A DNA stretch of 64,000 nt from Methylomonas sp. AM2-LC (GCF_039904985.1 NZ_CP157005.1:62001-126000), one strand, 5' to 3'; shown: positions 48,225 to 59,942, numbered from the stretch's first letter. A program made the numbers and translations. Notes: generated by a model not told the origin, from the letters alone.

Positions 48225-48242
48225 AGTGCTTGGCAAAGCACT
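48225..48242 (+). terminator. Stem-loop after dapB
   Basis: A 7-bp perfect stem AGTGCTT/AAGCACT with loop GGCA, starting 10 nt after the dapB stop. No T-tract follows, so it is only a possible terminator or 3' end stabiliser. Confidence 0.45.
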
Positions 48243-48370
48243 GCTGGGGTAAATGATAATGAAACCCAGCTTCAAAGCTGATAAGCATTGCAATCCAAAG
48301 GATAGTTTGATTGCAAAAAAGCTCGGTAATTTCAAAGCATTTGCTGGGTTTCACGTTGTTCAACCCAGCC
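48243..48370. repeat. Nested inverted repeats with GCTGGG...CCCAGC units
   Basis: Two oppositely oriented units (48243-48270 and 48343-48370) share the pattern GCTGGG-N-AAACCCAGC. Together their GAAACCCAGC and GCTGGGTTTC ends pair, and inside lies TTGCAATC (48288-48295) paired with GATTGCAA (48309-48316). TTCAAAGC also occurs twice. This looks like a REP/MITE-type intergenic unit. No gene in this stretch is convincing. Confidence 0.55.
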
Positions 48371-48453
48371 TACGGCTCTTCACAACGATTGCGCCGAGCC
48401 TTTGGCAATGGCAGCATCCATTTCTTCCAGCGTAACTGTTGAACAGGTATAAC

Positions 48454-48624
48454 CTAAAATTCGGGGGCCATCTTCAACCCGAGAGATTTTTTTGATTTAA
48501 CCTGCCGCATAACAATTGCGTCACCTTGACGCTCAAAAGCTAGCTCAGCACCAGGTTTTAAGCCCAGTGCATTAATGAGATTATAGGGAATGTGGTCATC
48601 ACCATGTATGAATAAAGTAGACAT
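48454..48624 (-). CDS. AbrB/MazE-family antitoxin-like protein without visible toxin
   Basis: A 56-residue protein starting at the ATG at 48624: M-S-T-L-F-I-H-G-D-D-H-I-P-Y-N-L-I-N-A-L-G-L-K-P-G. The segment L-K-P-G-x-E-L-A-F and D-A-I-V-M-R-Q-V fits a swapped-hairpin AbrB/PrlF/MazE domain. Longer open frames start in less plausible codons. No toxin gene lies on either side, so it appears to be an orphan. Confidence 0.65.
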   Translation of the reverse strand: MSTLFIHGDDHIPYNLINALGLKPGAELAFERQGDAIVMRQVKSKKSLGLKMAPEF

Positions 48625-48820
48625 GTGGTTATTCTCGCAAATAAATTTATTGTAGCGCACATTGTCTTCGCTGATTAGCGGCGATGAGCGTGTTTCACGG
48701 GAATCCTAACCTGTTGATTAACAGCTCTCTACCTTATTTACTAGTATACCATTTCATAATTTTGAGCTCTGACATAGTAAGCGGATGTGTAACAGATTTA
48801 TCTGACTATACGCGATTGGG

Positions 48821-51187
48821 TTAACATAAACTCTCCTGCCTAGCCGCTGCAATCACAGCCTGCCCCAGTGCCAACCCACCATCATTACAAGGCAGTTTAG
48901 CCGGTGATAACGGCAGTTTATTTGCCAAACGTAAAAGTTGACTGACTTCTTCCAACAGTAAACGATTCTGAAACACGCCACCGCTTAAAATAACAATATC
49001 ACTATTAACTTGCGTACATAGCTGTAATGCAGTTTGAGCAATAGCTTGCGCCAGCCCGTGATGAACACGTGCGGCGATGATGGCTTTATCTACCCCTGCC
49101 AATAAATCGTTCAGCACACCTAGCCAAAATGGTTGCCAGCTTAATATCAACACATCATTTTCGCTACTGCTTTTATAGGCATACCCGAAACCGCGCTGCG
49201 AAATAAACATGGGTTCTGCCAAATTTTCCAAACTGATAGCAGCTTGGCCTTCATAACTGCAAGTATCCAAACAAATACCTAGCACTGCGGCAAAGGCATC
49301 AAACCAGCGCCCACAGGAACTGGTTAGTGGTGTATTTATTTGTTTTTCCAGCATCCGGTCAAATACATTGAGAGCTTGCGTGTTAAGGTAGCGCATGATG
49401 TCCAGTTCAGCAAATTGCTGGTTTACGGTTTGCCAATCAAAATACTGTTTGAGGTGGGCATAGGTATTTCGCCAAGGTTGCAAAATGGCCTGCGTACCAC
49501 CCAGCATAGGAATAGACTGAAAAGTTGCTAAACGCGCACATTGACGATAGTCTACCTTGAAAAACTCGCCGCCCCATAACTGCCCATCTTCTCCCAACCC
49601 TAGGCCATCCAAAGCTACGCCCACTAGTGCAGGAGTATCGATAGCTAAACCATACTCCGCCATACAGGCGGCGATATGCGCATGATGATGTTGTACGGTG
49701 ACTATTTTAAGAGACTGTGCTGCTGCCCATTGCCGACCATATTGTGTCGATAAATAGCCTTCATGACGATCTACAGCAATGACTTGTGCTTTAAAATTGA
49801 ATAAATCCTGATACAACGCTAATTTATGCCGATAATTTTGATGTGTTAAGGCATTTTCCAGATCGCCGATATAGGGTGATAAAATCCCTTGCTGGTCTTG
49901 CAGCAGGCAAAAGGTATTTTTTAATTCTCCTCCCATACCTATAATGCCATGTGCTTTTTCGAAACCACCCGGTAATGCTAACGATACTGGGGCATAGCCA
50001 CGCGCTCTTCTTAACAGCCTAGCTTGGGAATCAATAACGCGCACTACTGAATCATCAAGTCCGTTTATTATTTGTCGATTATGTAGCAGCCAATAATCGG
50101 CAATATCCGCTAAGCGTTGTTGAGCGTCATGATTATCCACACATTGTGGTTCGGCATTTCGATTGGCAGAGGTCAATACCATAGGACGATTTAGATCCTG
50201 CATCAGGCTATGGTGCAACGGTGTATAGGGCAGCATACAGCCCAGCGTATTTTGTCCAGGTGCAATGGCTATTGCCAGCATTTCATTATCTTTTTTTGCC
50301 AGCAACACTATGGGTGCTGCAGCTTGCTTTAATAAATGCTGTTCGACCACAGTGAATGACGCCAAACTATGTAACATATCGGTATCCCTGACCATAATCG
50401 CAAACGGTTTTTGATCACGTTGTTTGCGTTTGCGTAATTCGCTGACTGCTTGTTGATTAGTAGCATCACACGCTAGATGAAAACCACCCAGACTCTTAAC
50501 GGCAATAATATAACCTTGACGAATTAAATCTGCGGTGATGGCTATAACATCTTTTTTGTTATCTAGCGAAACAGGCGACAAACCTTGCCGGTTTACTAAC
50601 ATTAACTGTGGCCCACAAAGAGGGCAGGCATTCGGCTGCGCGTGAAAACGCCGATCTGCCGGATTTTCATATTCGCTTAAACAAGCGGGACATTGTTCAA
50701 ATTCAGCCATGGAGGTATGCTTACGATCATATGGCAGGCTATGTATGATGGAAAATCGCGGACCACAATGCGTACAATTAGTAAACGCATAACGATAGCG
50801 ACGGTTAGCTGGATTGTTTATTTCTGCCAAGCAGGCAATACAGGTAGCGGCATCGGCTGCGATTTGTGTATAGGTGGCGCCTATTTCACTGTCAACAATG
50901 CAAAACTCGGCAATATCAGCTGGCATATCCAGTAGTTTGCTGGTTATTTGTAGGACTCTGGCCAGTGGTGGCGCTTGTAAACTTAGCTGCTGAATGAAGT
51001 CGGTTAAGGCTGATGGCGCACCCCAAGCTTGAATAGTGACATTGTCACCCTCATTCCAAACTCTACCAATTAATCCAAACTTTTGCGCCAGTCGCCAAAC
51101 AGTTGGTCGAAAACCAACTCCTTGCACTACACCATATATGTGGATAGTTTTACCGCTGGGGTAGGGGTTAGGATAAGATGTGGGCAT
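48821..51187 (-). CDS. hypF: Carbamoyltransferase HypF
   Basis: HypF makes the carbamoyl group that becomes the cyanide ligands of [NiFe]-hydrogenases. The 788-residue protein has all domains: N-terminal acylphosphatase (G-V-V-Q-G-V-G-F-R-P), two zinc-finger units (C-I-A-C...C-T-H-C-G-P-R-F and C-P-A-C...C-P-L-C-G-P), a YrdC-like carbamoyladenylation domain, and a Kae1-like domain with H-H-H-A-H-I-A-A-C. Length is slightly above the usual 750. No other hyp or hydrogenase gene is in the window. Confidence 0.95.
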   Translation of the reverse strand: MPTSYPNPYPSGKTIHIYGVVQGVGFRPTVWRLAQKFGLIGRVWNEGDNVTIQAWGAPSALTDFIQQLSLQAPPLARVLQITSKLLDMPADIAEFCIVDSEIGATYTQIAADAATCIACLAEINNPANRRYRYAFTNCTHCGPRFSIIHSLPYDRKHTSMAEFEQCPACLSEYENPADRRFHAQPNACPLCGPQLMLVNRQGLSPVSLDNKKDVIAITADLIRQGYIIAVKSLGGFHLACDATNQQAVSELRKRKQRDQKPFAIMVRDTDMLHSLASFTVVEQHLLKQAAAPIVLLAKKDNEMLAIAIAPGQNTLGCMLPYTPLHHSLMQDLNRPMVLTSANRNAEPQCVDNHDAQQRLADIADYWLLHNRQIINGLDDSVVRVIDSQARLLRRARGYAPVSLALPGGFEKAHGIIGMGGELKNTFCLLQDQQGILSPYIGDLENALTHQNYRHKLALYQDLFNFKAQVIAVDRHEGYLSTQYGRQWAAAQSLKIVTVQHHHAHIAACMAEYGLAIDTPALVGVALDGLGLGEDGQLWGGEFFKVDYRQCARLATFQSIPMLGGTQAILQPWRNTYAHLKQYFDWQTVNQQFAELDIMRYLNTQALNVFDRMLEKQINTPLTSSCGRWFDAFAAVLGICLDTCSYEGQAAISLENLAEPMFISQRGFGYAYKSSSENDVLILSWQPFWLGVLNDLLAGVDKAIIAARVHHGLAQAIAQTALQLCTQVNSDIVILSGGVFQNRLLLEEVSQLLRLANKLPLSPAKLPCNDGGLALGQAVIAAARQESLC

Positions 51188-51341
51188 ACCCGCTAGCTGT
51201 TTGGCAGAATAAATTGACTTGTTGACCGACGTGGAAAAACTGTCGATTGCTATATGCTTAGTCTACACGCTATTGGTGTTGCAATCTATGTGGACAGATA
51301 AAAATAACATTTTAAAACCTTATATTTCTTTCATACATAAA

Positions 51342-51376
51342 AAACCCGCATAACACTTAAAGTATTACGCGGGTTT
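51342..51376 (-). terminator. Intrinsic terminator of the nusA-pnp operon
   Basis: AAACCCGCATAACACT and AGTATTACGCGGGTTT pair over 16 bases with two mismatches, and on the minus strand a T-run (TTTTTTATG) follows. It lies 32 bp after the pnp stop. The symmetric stem may also act on transcripts from the hypF side. Confidence 0.85.
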
Positions 51377-51408
51377 ATCTGCTGTTTGCCTAAGAAAGGA
51401 CTAGATCA

Positions 51409-53484
51409 TTAGTCTTCTAGATCTTTCATGCTTAAACGCACTCGACCTTGACGATCAATTTCCAGTACTTTAACTCTGACGACATCGCCTTCTGATAATT
51501 TGTCGCTGACTTTTTCTACACGTTCATCAGAAATTTGCGAAATGTGTACCAAACCATCTTTACCTGGCAAAATAGTAACGAATGCACCGAAGTCCATCAG
51601 ACGAACTACCTTACCTTCGTAAGTTTTACCCACTTCAACTTCAGCTGTAATTTCTTCGATCATGCGACGAGCTTCTTCGCCGGCGGCTTTGTCTACAGAG
51701 GCAATATTAACTACACCATCATCATTAAGATCAATGCTTGCTCCGGTTTGTTCGGTAATACTGCGGATAGTCACACCACCTTTACCGATAACTTCACGAA
51801 TTTTGCTCGGATCAATTTTGAAGGTAATGATACGCGGCGCATAATCAGACATGTTTTCACGTGTGCTGGACAAGGCTTTATTCATTTCGCTCAAAATATG
51901 CAAGCGACCTTGTTTAGCTTGTTCCAGCGCCACTTTCATGATTTCAGCTGTAATGCCATCAATCTTGATATCCATTTGCAATGCTGTCACGCCATTTTCA
52001 GAACCCGCGACTTTGAAATCCATATCGCCCAGATGATCTTCATCACCCAGAATATCTGATAGTACTGCGAATGCATCGCCTTCTTTAATCAAACCCATGG
52101 CAATACCTGCAACCGGTGATTTAATGGGTACACCCGCATCCATTAATGCCAAACTACTGCCGCAGACACTGGCCATAGAACTGGAACCGTTAGATTCGGT
52201 AATTTCTGATACTACCCGAATCACGTAAGGAAACTCATTCATGTTTGGCAACACTGCCGCTACACCACGTTTAGCCAAACGACCATGACCAATTTCACGG
52301 CGTTTTGGTGAACCAACAAAACCAGTTTCGCCTACGCTGTAAGGAGGGAAATTGTAATGCAGCATGAATGGATCTTTGTATTCGCCTGACAGTGCATCAA
52401 TAATTTGTGCATCACGATCAGTACCCAATGTAGCCACAACCAATGCCTGAGTTTCACCACGGGTAAACAGTGCCGAACCATGAGTTCTTGGCAGTACCCC
52501 TGTTCTGATATGAATGGGTCTAACGGTACTTAAATCACGACCATCAATACGTTTGTGATCTTGCAAAATTGCACCACGCACCACTTCGTATTCTAATTGT
52601 TCAATGGCATTGCGGATATCTTTTTCGGCAAACAATTCATCAGCCGTCAGTTTGTCCACAACAGCACGTCTAATATCGCTAAGCTGGTCTTGTCTGGCCA
52701 GTTTTTCAGCAACTTGATAAGCAGCTTTAATGCTTTCTTCAGCTGCAGCAGTTACTGCCGCTTTCAATGCATCGTTGCTGGCAGCTGGTGTCCAACTAAT
52801 CGCCGGAGTAGCCACTTCAGCAGCAAATTCAGTAATGGCATTAATAGCCACTTGCAGATGTTCATGCCCAAATAAAACGGCACCCAACATAATTTCTTCG
52901 GACAGTAAATCAGCCTCAGATTCAACCATTAGTACCGCTTTCTGAGTACCGGCTACCACTAATTGCAGACGCGATTCTTTTAAAGCAGGCAAGGAAGGAT
53001 TCAGAATATAGGCATCATCTTTATAACCTACACAGGCCGCACCTAACGGACCATTGAAAGGTAATCCGGAGATAGCTAATGCCGCAGAAGCACCCAACAA
53101 GGCTGGAATTTCTGTATCCACTTCTGGATTTAGGGAAACCACAGTCGCAATGATTTGTACTTCGTTGGTAAAACCTTCGGGAAACAGTGGACGTATCGGC
53201 CGATCAATCAAGCGAGAAATCAGTGTTTCGTTTTCGCTTGGACGACCTTCGCGTTTAAAGAAGCCACCTGGAATTTTGCCAGCAGCAAATGCTTTTTCTT
53301 GATAATTGACAGTAAGCGGGAAAAAATCACCGCCACTCGCTTCTTTTTTGCCAACTACCGTCACCAACAAAGAAGTACCGTCGACATCGATTATTACGGC
53401 ACCATGGGCTTGGCGGGCAATTTCTCCGGTTTCTAGTGTGACGAGACGATCGCCGTATTGAAATTGTTTCCTGATAGGAGTCAC
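51409..53484 (-). CDS. pnp: Polynucleotide phosphorylase
   Basis: PNPase is a phosphorolytic 3'-5' exoribonuclease and degradosome component. The 691-residue protein has two RNase PH-like domains (e.g. [18 protein letters not shown]), a KH domain (I-G-K-G-G-V-T-I-R) and an S1 domain ([19 protein letters not shown]). It follows rpsO as in most proteobacteria and precedes an intrinsic terminator. Confidence 0.98.
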   Translation of the reverse strand: MTPIRKQFQYGDRLVTLETGEIARQAHGAVIIDVDGTSLLVTVVGKKEASGGDFFPLTVNYQEKAFAAGKIPGGFFKREGRPSENETLISRLIDRPIRPLFPEGFTNEVQIIATVVSLNPEVDTEIPALLGASAALAISGLPFNGPLGAACVGYKDDAYILNPSLPALKESRLQLVVAGTQKAVLMVESEADLLSEEIMLGAVLFGHEHLQVAINAITEFAAEVATPAISWTPAASNDALKAAVTAAAEESIKAAYQVAEKLARQDQLSDIRRAVVDKLTADELFAEKDIRNAIEQLEYEVVRGAILQDHKRIDGRDLSTVRPIHIRTGVLPRTHGSALFTRGETQALVVATLGTDRDAQIIDALSGEYKDPFMLHYNFPPYSVGETGFVGSPKRREIGHGRLAKRGVAAVLPNMNEFPYVIRVVSEITESNGSSSMASVCGSSLALMDAGVPIKSPVAGIAMGLIKEGDAFAVLSDILGDEDHLGDMDFKVAGSENGVTALQMDIKIDGITAEIMKVALEQAKQGRLHILSEMNKALSSTRENMSDYAPRIITFKIDPSKIREVIGKGGVTIRSITEQTGASIDLNDDGVVNIASVDKAAGEEARRMIEEITAEVEVGKTYEGKVVRLMDFGAFVTILPGKDGLVHISQISDERVEKVSDKLSEGDVVRVKVLEIDRQGRVRLSMKDLED

Positions 53485-53563
53485 TATAAGCTTCCTGGGT
53501 TAGGTTGATTTGAATTGATAGCAATATGAAACGACAACTGTATGTGCCGTTTCATACTTGAAA

Positions 53564-53833
53564 TTACTTACGGATACCCAAACGCTCAATCAGTGAGCGG
53601 TAACGGGTAATATCAGAATCTTTAAGATAATCCAACAACTTACGACGTTGGTTAACCATACGCAGCAAACCACGACGTGAATGGTTGTCTTTTTTATGCG
53701 CGGCAAAATGTGGTGTCAACTGATTAATGTTGGCAGTTAATAAAGCCACTTGCACTTCTGTGGAACCGGTATCAGAGTCTGATAAACGGTATTCTTCGAC
53801 GATGGTTTTTTTTTGTTCTGCGGTTAACGACAT
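53564..53833 (-). CDS. rpsO: 30S ribosomal protein S15
   Basis: S15 is an early-binding 16S rRNA protein of 89 residues, with [28 protein letters not shown] and [12 protein letters not shown]. It is 108 bp after truB, separated by a stem-loop with T-run, and 79 bp before pnp, so an own promoter is likely. Confidence 0.98.
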   Translation of the reverse strand: MSLTAEQKKTIVEEYRLSDSDTGSTEVQVALLTANINQLTPHFAAHKKDNHSRRGLLRMVNQRRKLLDYLKDSDITRYRSLIERLGIRK

Positions 53834-53861
53834 TGTTAATCCCTATCAAATATATAAAGTT

Positions 53862-53885
53862 TTAATAAAACCGCCATAATGACGG
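53862..53885 (-). terminator. Stem-loop with T-run between truB and rpsO
   Basis: On the minus strand CCGTCA-TTA-TGGCGG forms a 6-bp stem (one G-U pair) followed by TTTTATTAAA. It could partly terminate the rimP-truB transcript before rpsO, with rpsO-pnp then having its own promoter downstream. Confidence 0.55.
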
Positions 53886-53941
53886 CGAGTACATCATGGT
53901 TTCGACAATAGGGTGCAGAAACCAATGAATTTTTTTTCAGA

Positions 53942-54856
53942 TTATCCTAATATGTGATTATCCAAATTAAAGATTTTCTTAGGGGCTAGTTTACCATTTA
54001 TTAGCAATTCTCCCAACCCTAAAAAGGCATTTTGACAGTAAATTCTAACCGATCCCAACTTGGGCGCAGCGTAAGAAATTTGCTGCCCTTGTTTGATACA
54101 AATAGATTGTTCTGGTGATAAATTCACCATGGGTATATCTGCCAAAGGCAGATCTATCGGCAACAACTTATCAATCACTTGCGCACTTCCCATCTCCTGC
54201 AGCTCAGGCAGAGTAATTGCCTGCTGAATGGAAAAAGGGCCTGATTCTATTCTACGTAGAGCAGTAACCGTGCCGCAACTACCCAAGTAATGCCCCATAT
54301 CTTCGGCCAGCGAACGGATATAAGTACCTTTGGAACAGGCCACATCCAACATTAGCTGGTCGGCCGTAAAGGTTAACAACTTGAGCGAAAAAATATGAAT
54401 ACGCCTCGCGGGCCTGTCTACGGTTTTGCCCTCGCGAGCCAATTCGTACAGTTTTTTACCCTGATGCTTAAGCGCCGAATACATGGGCGGCACCTGCTCA
54501 ATATCACCTAAAAAATGCTGCATACAATCGTGCAAAATTTGTTCCGATAATACAGGTATAGGCATTTCAGCAATAATCTGCCCTTCAGCATCTCCAGTAT
54601 CCGTCATCACACCCAGCTTAACGGTTACCTGGTAGCGCTTATTATGATCCAACATTAATGTCGAAACCTTGGTTGCTTCACCAAAACACAAGGGCAGCAA
54701 ACCGGTAGCCAGTGGATCCAGACTGCCAGTATGCCCGGCTTTATTTGCATTTAACAAGCGCCGGACTTCCTGCAAAGCCTGATTAGAGGACACCCCAAGA
54801 CGCTTATCGAGCAACAATATGCCATGCACATTTAACCCAGACTTACGTTTAGACAT
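53942..54856 (-). CDS. truB: tRNA pseudouridine(55) synthase TruB
   Basis: TruB makes pseudouridine 55 in the T loop of tRNAs. The 304-residue protein has the catalytic Asp in A-G-H-T-G-S-L-D-P-L-A-T-G-L-L-P, then Y-x-V-T-V-K-L-G and C-S-K-G-T-Y-I-R-S-L-A-E-D. The C-terminal PUA-like part is present. It overlaps rbfA by 8 nt, as usual in this operon. Confidence 0.97.
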   Translation of the reverse strand: MSKRKSGLNVHGILLLDKRLGVSSNQALQEVRRLLNANKAGHTGSLDPLATGLLPLCFGEATKVSTLMLDHNKRYQVTVKLGVMTDTGDAEGQIIAEMPIPVLSEQILHDCMQHFLGDIEQVPPMYSALKHQGKKLYELAREGKTVDRPARRIHIFSLKLLTFTADQLMLDVACSKGTYIRSLAEDMGHYLGSCGTVTALRRIESGPFSIQQAITLPELQEMGSAQVIDKLLPIDLPLADIPMVNLSPEQSICIKQGQQISYAAPKLGSVRIYCQNAFLGLGELLINGKLAPKKIFNLDNHILG

Positions 54857-55220
54857 CCTCTTCCTGTTGAGGAGTATCCAAATCCTGCAGTAATGCAGAC
54901 ACTCTCATTCCATTATCAAAAGAATGATCATAATAAAAATGTAACTCGGATATATGTCGTAAACGCATACGTTTGGCTAACTCATGACGGATATAGGGTG
55001 CCATTTCATTCAAAATAGCCACACCGCCCAGTTTATTAGTGTCATCGCTATTCAAAATGGTGATATACACTTTGGCAACCGCCAAGTCTTTGGATAGCAC
55101 CACTTCGTTGACCGTCACTAAACCCAAACGCGGATCACGCACATCTCTTTGCATAATCGTTGCCAGCTCTTTTTGCATTTGCGATGCTACGCGCTGGCTT
55201 CGACCGAACTCTTTTGGCAT
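54849..55220 (-). CDS. rbfA: Ribosome-binding factor A
   Basis: RbfA is a 30S maturation factor with a KH-like fold. The 123-residue protein has R-S-Q-R-V-A-S-Q-M-Q-K-E-L, D-P-R-L-G-L-V-T-V-N-E-V and L-R-H-I-S-E-L-H-F-Y-Y-D-H-S. It starts 3 nt after infB ends and overlaps truB. Confidence 0.97.
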   Translation of the reverse strand: MPKEFGRSQRVASQMQKELATIMQRDVRDPRLGLVTVNEVVLSKDLAVAKVYITILNSDDTNKLGGVAILNEMAPYIRHELAKRMRLRHISELHFYYDHSFDNGMRVSALLQDLDTPQQEEDV

Positions 55221-55223
55221 GGA

Positions 55224-57917
55224 TTATATTTCCCGTTTCACTTCAATACGTTCAAAAACTTCGATCTGATCGCCAGGTTTTACGTCGTTGTAGTTTTTAA
55301 CGCCAATACCACATTCCATACCCATTTTTACTTCATTGACATCATCTTTAAAGCGACGCAAAGATTCAAGCTGTCCTTCGTATATCACCACGTTATTACG
55401 TAATACCCGTATAGGTAAGTTACGTTTAACAAGACCATCTACTACCATACAGCCAGCAATTGCGCCGAATTTGGGTGAGCGGAATACATCCCGAACCTCA
55501 GCCAGACCCACAATTTTTTCCTGTATTTCAGGCGCAAGCATACCGTTAATAGCCCGTTTAACTTCGTCAATAGCTTCATAAATGATGCTGTAATAATGAA
55601 GATCAATATCTTTTTCTTCGATAAGCTTACGAGCAACCGCATCAGCACGTACATTAAAGCCGATTAGAATGGCGCTAGAGGCCAGTGCCAAATTGGCATC
55701 ACCTTCATTAATACCACCCACACCACCATAAATACATTTAACTTGAACTTCGTCAGTCGATAAAGTAACCAAAGATTCTCGCAATGCTTCCAAACTACCC
55801 TGCACGTCAGTTTTAATCACTACGTTCAAGGTCAAAGATTCACCGGCTGACATTCTGGAAAATACATCATCCAGTTTAGAAGCATGTTGCGCGGCATGTC
55901 GATTACTGCGTTTACGATCTTCACGATGCGCAGCCAGCTCTCTGGCAATCCGTTCATTTTGTACGACTAAAAATTCGTCACCCGCATCTGGAGTACTGGA
56001 CAAACCCAAAATTTCCACTGGAGCACTTGGTCCAGCTGACTTGATAGCGTGTGAGTTTTCATCAAACATAGCACGGATACGGCCAAATTCATGACCACAT
56101 AACACAAACTCACCTTTACTTAAGGTACCTTTCTGAATTAGAACAGTAGCAACTGCGCCACGCCCTTTATCCAAGCGTGATTCAATACAGATACCAGAAG
56201 CAATACCTTCTGCGGGTGCTTTCAATTCCAAAACTTCGGCCTGTACAATCAAGGCTTCGATCAGCTCATCAATGCCTGCACCCGTTTTAGCCGATACTTT
56301 TAAGAACTGTACATCACCGCCCCATTCTTCAGGGACTACATTGAGTGTTGCCATCTCCTGCATTACTTTGTCAGGATTCGCTTCATTTTTATCAATTTTA
56401 TTCAGTGCCACAATAATAGGCACATTAGCTGCACGCGCATGATCAATGGCTTCGCGGGTTTGTGGCATAACGCCATCATCCGCTGCAACCACCACAATAA
56501 CAATGTCAGTGACTTCGGCACCACGGGCACGCATAGCAGTAAACGCTGCGTGTCCAGGTGTATCTAGAAACGTAACAGATCCATGATCTGTCTTCACTTG
56601 GTATGCACCAATATGCTGGGTAATTCCACCCGCTTCGCCAGCGGCAACACGCGTTTTACGAATATAATCCAACAATGAGGTTTTACCATGGTCAACATGA
56701 CCCATGATGGTAACAATCGGCGCTCTTGGCAACAATTTGCGATCATCGCCTTCGCTTTTAACTTCGGCCAGCATTTCCTGTTCAAAGTCATCTTCACTTT
56801 GCATAATTGCGGTATGACCCATTTCCTCAACCAAAATGACCGCAGTTTCCTGATCAATGGGCTGATTGATGGTGGACATGATGCCCAATTTCATCAAATG
56901 CTTAATCACTTCAGCAGCCTTGACGCTCATTTTAGCCGCCAAATCTGACACAATAATCGACTCAGGAATAGTGACTTCTTTTACAACAGGAATAACAGGC
57001 TTTTCAAACTTATGCTTGGAAGGTACGCCTCCAATATCAAATTCAGGTTTCTCACGACGCGATTTACCTTTTTTACCTTTACCACGTCGTGCCACATCTC
57101 CCCGATCCAAATCAGTTTCTGCAGCTACCGCAGTGGGGCGCACAGGTTTAAACTCCTGTTTTTTCTTATGTAGCGTCTGTTGCTGTTTAGCTTCGGCCTG
57201 TTTTTTAACTTTTTCGGCCGTGCGCTGAACAGCTGCTTCCAAACGTTGTTTTTTCTCAATCTCCAATAACTCTTCAGCACTTTGCTCAGGCTCAACCTGT
57301 TTAGGAAGCGGTTCAACCTTTTCAATATTCTGCTCGACAACTGGAACTGAGTCTATTATCTGTGGTTCGGGTGCTAATGGCGCTGTTTCTACAGGAGATT
57401 CATCAACTTTAGCCATCACTTCTTCTTGAGCAAGCTGATCGGGAATTTGAACGTCCACAGGCGGTGCAATCTCAATCTGCTCTTGAGGTTCCGTTACGGA
57501 ATGATTCTCAATTTCCGTAGCGATTATTGCCTGCTGAAGCTCTTCATGATCTGGATTGACCAGTTCTTCCGATTTAGACTCTTCATTTTGCGCCGTATCA
57601 CTACGCTTGATGTAGGTTTTTTGTTTACGCACTTCAACACTAACGGTTTTAGCGGCAGTGCCGGGCATGGAAGATTGTCGCAACTCAGTTTTAGTGGTGC
57701 GCTTTAAGGTAATACGCTTAGGGGCGGCAGCTTCCTGATCTTTTGCAGTTTTGCCGTGACGTTGTCGTAAATGCGCTAATAGTTTAACTTTTTCCTCTTC
57801 GTTTATCACATCATCAGGAGCATCGGCAGATAAGCCAGCTTCTTTCAGTTGTTCTAAAAAACGATCAAGAGGAATACCGACTACTTCCGCTAATTCCTGT
57901 ACTGTTTTATCGCTCAT
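55224..57917 (-). CDS. infB: Translation initiation factor IF-2
   Basis: IF2 delivers initiator tRNA to the 30S subunit. The 897-residue protein has an N-terminal IF2_N helical domain ([10 protein letters not shown]), a long charged linker, and the GTPase with G-H-V-D-H-G-K-T-S at 406-414 followed by D-T-P-G-H-A-A-F and N-K-I-D-K. I chose ATG 57917, which has an AGGAGG site, rather than the longer frame from 57956 that would run into nusA. It follows nusA by 14 bp. Confidence 0.98.
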   Translation of the reverse strand: MSDKTVQELAEVVGIPLDRFLEQLKEAGLSADAPDDVINEEEKVKLLAHLRQRHGKTAKDQEAAAPKRITLKRTTKTELRQSSMPGTAAKTVSVEVRKQKTYIKRSDTAQNEESKSEELVNPDHEELQQAIIATEIENHSVTEPQEQIEIAPPVDVQIPDQLAQEEVMAKVDESPVETAPLAPEPQIIDSVPVVEQNIEKVEPLPKQVEPEQSAEELLEIEKKQRLEAAVQRTAEKVKKQAEAKQQQTLHKKKQEFKPVRPTAVAAETDLDRGDVARRGKGKKGKSRREKPEFDIGGVPSKHKFEKPVIPVVKEVTIPESIIVSDLAAKMSVKAAEVIKHLMKLGIMSTINQPIDQETAVILVEEMGHTAIMQSEDDFEQEMLAEVKSEGDDRKLLPRAPIVTIMGHVDHGKTSLLDYIRKTRVAAGEAGGITQHIGAYQVKTDHGSVTFLDTPGHAAFTAMRARGAEVTDIVIVVVAADDGVMPQTREAIDHARAANVPIIVALNKIDKNEANPDKVMQEMATLNVVPEEWGGDVQFLKVSAKTGAGIDELIEALIVQAEVLELKAPAEGIASGICIESRLDKGRGAVATVLIQKGTLSKGEFVLCGHEFGRIRAMFDENSHAIKSAGPSAPVEILGLSSTPDAGDEFLVVQNERIARELAAHREDRKRSNRHAAQHASKLDDVFSRMSAGESLTLNVVIKTDVQGSLEALRESLVTLSTDEVQVKCIYGGVGGINEGDANLALASSAILIGFNVRADAVARKLIEEKDIDLHYYSIIYEAIDEVKRAINGMLAPEIQEKIVGLAEVRDVFRSPKFGAIAGCMVVDGLVKRNLPIRVLRNNVVIYEGQLESLRRFKDDVNEVKMGMECGIGVKNYNDVKPGDQIEVFERIEVKREI

Positions 57918-57931
57918 ACTGTCCTCCTGCC

Positions 57932-59443
57932 TTAACCCTTGTCCTCTGCAAACCAAGATTCGCGGGCTTTCATGATTAGTTTACCGGCACGCTCTTCAGT
58001 CATGCCAGAAAATTCGATGATGTCGTCAATCGCCTGTTCGGCTAGATCATCCATAGTGACGATCCCTTTAGCGGCTAATTCGTGCGCCAATTTGTCGTCC
58101 ATATCTTCCATCGCCAATAATTCATCGCTAGGAACAGATGTCTCTATTTTTTCTTCTGAGGCTATGGCTTTTATCAATAAAGCATCTTTGGCACGACTAC
58201 GTAAAGCCTCAACCAATTCTTCATCGAAACCTTCAATTTCCAGCATTTCTTCTACTGGTATATATGCAATTTCTTCGATATTGCTTAACCCAACCTCTAC
58301 TAATACCGCGGCAATTTCTTCATCGACATCCAACAATTCAATAAATTCTTTTATGGCTTTTGATTTAATAGCATCTAGATTTTTGTCTACCTGTGCCGAG
58401 TCGTGAATATTTAACTCCCAACCCGTTAATTCAGTGGCCAGTCGCACGTTTTGACCGCCGCGACCTATGGCTTGAGAAAGGCTATCTGTAGAAACAGCTA
58501 AATCCATACTGTGCTTGTCTTCATCGACCACTATTGATTGAATTTCCGCAGGCGACATGGCGTTGATGACAAATTGTGCTTCATTGGGATTCCATAAGAT
58601 GATATCCACCCTTTCGCCAGCAAGCTCATTGGAAATAGCTTGTACTCTTGAGCCACGCATACCCACACAAGCGCCAACAGGATCCAATCGCGGATCGTTA
58701 GCCTTAACAGCAATTTTAGCCCTAGAGCCAGGATCCCTTGCGGCACCCATAATATCAATCATGCCTTCGCCAACTTCAGGTACTTCCAGTCGAAACAAGG
58801 CAATTAACAATTCCGGCGCAGTACGGCTAACAAATAACTGTGGCCCGCGTGACTCAGAGCGTACCGACTTTAAATAACCGCGAATACGATCACCCATACG
58901 CACTGGTTCCTTGGGAATCATATCCTCGCGAGCAATATACGCCTCGACATGTCCACCTAGATCCAGATAAACACTACCTTTTTCCAGACGTTTAACTATA
59001 CCCGTAATTAATTCGCCCACTCGATCCTGATAAGCATCGACAATTTTTTTACGTTCCGCTTCACGAACTTTTTGAATAATAACTTGCTTAGCCGTTTGTG
59101 CTGCAATCCGGCAAAAAGCAACGGACTCTATTTCCTCTTCAATAAATTCGCCCGCTTTTATATTGGGCTCTTCCATTTGCGCGGCTTCTAGCAGAGTCTG
59201 CGAACCGGGAAATTCAACATCACCATTAATATCTGGATTAGGCTCTACTACCTGCCAACGACGGTAAGTAACATAATCACCTGTGTGGCGATTAATTGAA
59301 ACTCTAACCTTAATCGGATTTTCGTAACGCTTTACAGTGGCAGCTTCCAAGGCTGATTCAATGGCCTGAAAGATAAGTTCCTTATCAATTTCTTTTTCAT
59401 TAGCAAAAACATCTGCTACCAATAGAATTTCTTTATTTGCCAT
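57932..59443 (-). CDS. nusA: Transcription termination/antitermination factor NusA
   Basis: NusA modulates RNA polymerase pausing and termination. The 503-residue protein shows the N-terminal RNAP-binding domain, S1 ([20 protein letters not shown]), KH domains ([12 protein letters not shown] and [11 protein letters not shown]) and two acidic C-terminal repeats as in E. coli. It overlaps rimP by 11 nt. Confidence 0.98.
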   Translation of the reverse strand: MANKEILLVADVFANEKEIDKELIFQAIESALEAATVKRYENPIKVRVSINRHTGDYVTYRRWQVVEPNPDINGDVEFPGSQTLLEAAQMEEPNIKAGEFIEEEIESVAFCRIAAQTAKQVIIQKVREAERKKIVDAYQDRVGELITGIVKRLEKGSVYLDLGGHVEAYIAREDMIPKEPVRMGDRIRGYLKSVRSESRGPQLFVSRTAPELLIALFRLEVPEVGEGMIDIMGAARDPGSRAKIAVKANDPRLDPVGACVGMRGSRVQAISNELAGERVDIILWNPNEAQFVINAMSPAEIQSIVVDEDKHSMDLAVSTDSLSQAIGRGGQNVRLATELTGWELNIHDSAQVDKNLDAIKSKAIKEFIELLDVDEEIAAVLVEVGLSNIEEIAYIPVEEMLEIEGFDEELVEALRSRAKDALLIKAIASEEKIETSVPSDELLAMEDMDDKLAHELAAKGIVTMDDLAEQAIDDIIEFSGMTEERAGKLIMKARESWFAEDKG

Positions 59444-59918
59444 TGCGACCTCCTTTAGATATTAAATATTCCGGTACTAAGCGAGCCTTGCTCATCACCT
59501 GGAATGGAATTCTTAAAATCTGCTCACCTTCTTGTAGCAGAACATCGTCACCTTCAACTGCGTGAATTTGACCCGTTAATTTTTTACGTTTATCGATGGC
59601 ACTAAACAAATTAATAGTGACTGTACCACCAATATAATGTTGAAACTGACTGAGTTTAAAAAAAGGCCTATCAGCACCAGGAGACGATACTTCTAACTGA
59701 TAATTCCCTTGAATGGGATCTTCCACATCCAGAACACCACTTAGCTGATGACTCACTTTGCTGCAATCATCCACTAAAATACCGTTCTCGCTATCAATGT
59801 AAACACGTAACAGACCATGCTGCGGATGCGGATTGTATTCAATACCCACACACTCGTAGCCAAGACCTTCCACAATTGGTTCTATCAAATCTACCAAATG
59901 CTCAGGAGCCTGCTTCAT
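59433..59918 (-). CDS. rimP: Ribosome maturation factor RimP
   Basis: RimP helps assemble the 30S subunit. The 161-residue protein has [34 protein letters not shown] and [12 protein letters not shown] strong intrinsic terminator-like hairpin lies only about 25 bp upstream of its start, so expression may depend on antitermination or read-through. Confidence 0.96.
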   Translation of the reverse strand: MKQAPEHLVDLIEPIVEGLGYECVGIEYNPHPQHGLLRVYIDSENGILVDDCSKVSHQLSGVLDVEDPIQGNYQLEVSSPGADRPFFKLSQFQHYIGGTVTINLFSAIDKRKKLTGQIHAVEGDDVLLQEGEQILRIPFQVMSKARLVPEYLISKGGRNGK

Positions 59919-59942
59919 TTACACCTCACCTTTTTAAATCCC

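Noticed and set aside
48253..48435. A 60-codon plus-strand ORF after dapB
   Set aside because: It lies across the nested inverted repeats, with no ribosome site and no coding character.
51342..51376. Possible riboswitch downstream of hypF
   Set aside because: The structure is a simple long stem followed by a T-run on the minus strand, directly after pnp, which fits a plain intrinsic terminator.
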